A DNA stretch of 9,714 nt from Planctomycetota bacterium (GTDB lineage Bacteria; Planctomycetota; Planctomycetia; Pirellulales; Pirellulaceae): positions 1-9,714 of the forward strand of contig JAPLNJ010000399.1 of the NCBI GenBank assembly GCA_026692885.1, written 5' to 3'. The notes under the pieces are model-generated. The model made no database searches. It saw nothing but the letters and a program-made list of their open reading frames with translations, and was not told where the DNA came from. Positions 8,706 through 9,714 of this stretch are shown piece by piece. The number at the start of each line of letters is the position of its first letter. Position 1 is the stretch's first letter. A program made the translations under genes and the position numbers.

Positions 8706-9462
8706 GGGCCAGTTCCGCGGCCCAGGCTTGGTCTGCTTTCGGCAAAGGCGGTTTAGGACTCCCCTCGTAGACATAGTGCCGATATCCCGCGGCGTCATAG
8801 ACTCGCTGCAACACAGCCTGCAAATCCAACCTGGCGTCGTCATCCGGCGGGCGCAGGGGAATGGGGATGGTGGGCAGCGCATCGCGCAGCCGAATCGGCC
8901 ACACGGCTGCGCGCGGGTGCTCTTCCGGCCGCGCCACCAGGGCGTAGTAGTCGCAGGCGGGCAGGTCTTCCAGCGGTAGCCGCGGCCCGCCACGCAACAG
9001 ATCGAGCTCCACCAGATTCACGCGGGCTTGAAAAAACTGGCGCCGCTTGTGTAGGTATTGCTCGCGGTCAGGCCCGGGCCGCTTATTCGTGGGGCGGAGC
9101 AGTTCCAGGGCGGTCACGACTTGCCGGCTTTGCCGATCGCAAATCTCCAGGTACGGCTCTCGGCAAATGTCCACGGCGGGAATGATGCGGGCGTAAGCAG
9201 GCGCCTCAATGGTCGCCGAACCGCCGGCAGCCGGTCGGGCAGGCTGCCGGTCGGCAACCATCACATCCGGCCGGCCTAGCAAGACGCGCTGCTCGTAGGG
9301 CGGCTCCCGGATGTAAACATTCACCCCCATTTTCACGATGTACGCCGGCTCGATCTGTGCGCCGATCCATTCCGCAGCGAGGGGGATGAACCGACCATGA
9401 AAATCCTCCCAGACATCCTCCTGTTCGAGGTATGGATTCATTCCAGGAAACGGCGATGACAT
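8695..9462 (-). CDS. DUF4058 family protein
   Basis: A 255-residue protein covering a full DUF4058 domain, a family of unknown function I associate with planctomycetes, cyanobacteria and chloroflexi, often in many copies. Hallmarks are SPFPGMNPYLE (residues 3-13) followed by W18-x-DFH, the strand RPDVMVADR (64-72), YLEICD (104-109), and the family core V115-VTALELLRPTNKRPG with E120 and N126-K127, then Y136 and KRR (139-141), and VELDLLRGG. The D/E...N-K core is loosely reminiscent of PD-(D/E)XK-type folds, but this is a guess and no activity is claimed. The chosen start is ATG 9462, with GGGAG seven bases upstream; a TTG 18 bases earlier would add six residues without a better ribosome-binding site. 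There is no signal peptide or membrane segment, so it is probably cytoplasmic. It converges on the antiporter and is transcribed separately. Confidence 0.85.
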   Translation of the reverse strand: MSSPFPGMNPYLEQEDVWEDFHGRFIPLAAEWIGAQIEPAYIVKMGVNVYIREPPYEQRVLLGRPDVMVADRQPARPAAGGSATIEAPAYARIIPAVDICREPYLEICDRQSRQVVTALELLRPTNKRPGPDREQYLHKRRQFFQARVNLVELDLLRGGPRLPLEDLPACDYYALVARPEEHPRAAVWPIRLRDALPTIPIPLRPPDDDARLDLQAVLQRVYDAAGYRHYVYEGSPKPPLPKADQAWAAELARHT

Positions 9463-9611
9463 GGCACAACTCCCGTTCAAAATCAGCGTGCTCTCCGGCC
9501 GTTCTCATTCTAGCCAGACAACGGCCATCCAGGCACTAGCACCAAACGGTTTTCGGGGTTGTCGGTGTCACGAATGGGGTTTTACGGTTTCGCAGAGACG
9601 GACCGCCAGCT

Positions 9612-9707
9612 GGGGTCAGACGTACAGATTTCAGTTTTCGCGGGCAGCAGGCTTTCCCTAGGCTTGGGCACACGACCGCGAAAACTGAAATCTGTACGTC
9701 TGACCCC
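9612..9707. repeat. Perfect 32-bp inverted repeat, candidate REPIN/RAYT-type palindromic element
   Basis: The left arm 9612-9643 (starting GGGGTCAGACGTACAGATTT) and right arm 9676-9707 are exact reverse complements over 32 bp, separated by a 32-base spacer with a central CCTAGG at 9657-9662. Repeats starting GGGGTCAGA are, to my knowledge, common ends of REP-type elements and of IS200-like RAYT transposase genes in many bacteria. No transposase is present, so this would be a non-autonomous copy. The long spacer and missing T tract argue against a simple terminator. Confidence 0.75.
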
Positions 9708-9714
9708 TTGTCTC

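Noticed and set aside
7145..8770. 541-codon plus-strand open frame overlapping the antiporter in another frame
   Set aside because: The antiporter frame has clear membrane segments and RCK motifs. This one is Arg/Gly/Ala-rich without recognisable motifs.
9463..9611. Gene or regulatory site in the leader of the DUF4058 gene
   Set aside because: Only short open frames without motifs are present, and no convincing -35/-10 pair was found on the minus strand.

Overview
The window looks like chromosomal DNA from a GC-rich member of the Planctomycetota, probably near the Pirellulales. That placement rests on my recognition of protein styles, not on a search. The main clues are a membrane protein opening with the planctomycete-type degenerate J-like domain, a secreted DUF1570-like HExxH protein ending in a PA-IL-like lectin module, and a DUF4058 protein. 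No tRNA, rRNA or CRISPR array was seen.

Layout. Positions 1-206 are AT-rich (about one third G+C by hand count) and unlike everything else. They abut the 3' end of a minus-strand carB (207-2477) that stops inside its second ATP-grasp domain, so about 30% of the gene is missing. A 478-bp divergent intergenic region (2478-2955) holds two different long inverted repeats and two short dyads. Then come three plus-strand genes: a J-like membrane protein (2956-5055), a secreted metallopeptidase-like protein (about 5069-7072) and a Kef-type CPA2 cation/proton antiporter (7080-8678). The last two are 7 bp apart and probably co-transcribed. A minus-strand DUF4058 gene (8695-9462) converges on the antiporter with a 16-bp gap. 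The window ends in a perfect 32-bp inverted repeat (9612-9707).

How the parts relate. The three plus-strand genes are plausibly one transcription unit acting at the cell envelope, but their products have no obvious shared pathway. I see no clear new defence or biosynthetic system. The strongest unexplained signal is non-coding. At least three palindromic repeat types sit between genes. One of them, a 26-bp unit, occurs three times: twice inverted upstream of the J-like gene and once just before the peptidase gene, where it also casts doubt on that gene's annotated start. With the broken carB and its foreign-looking flank, this suggests a region shaped by small mobile palindromic elements and at least one larger insertion or rearrangement.
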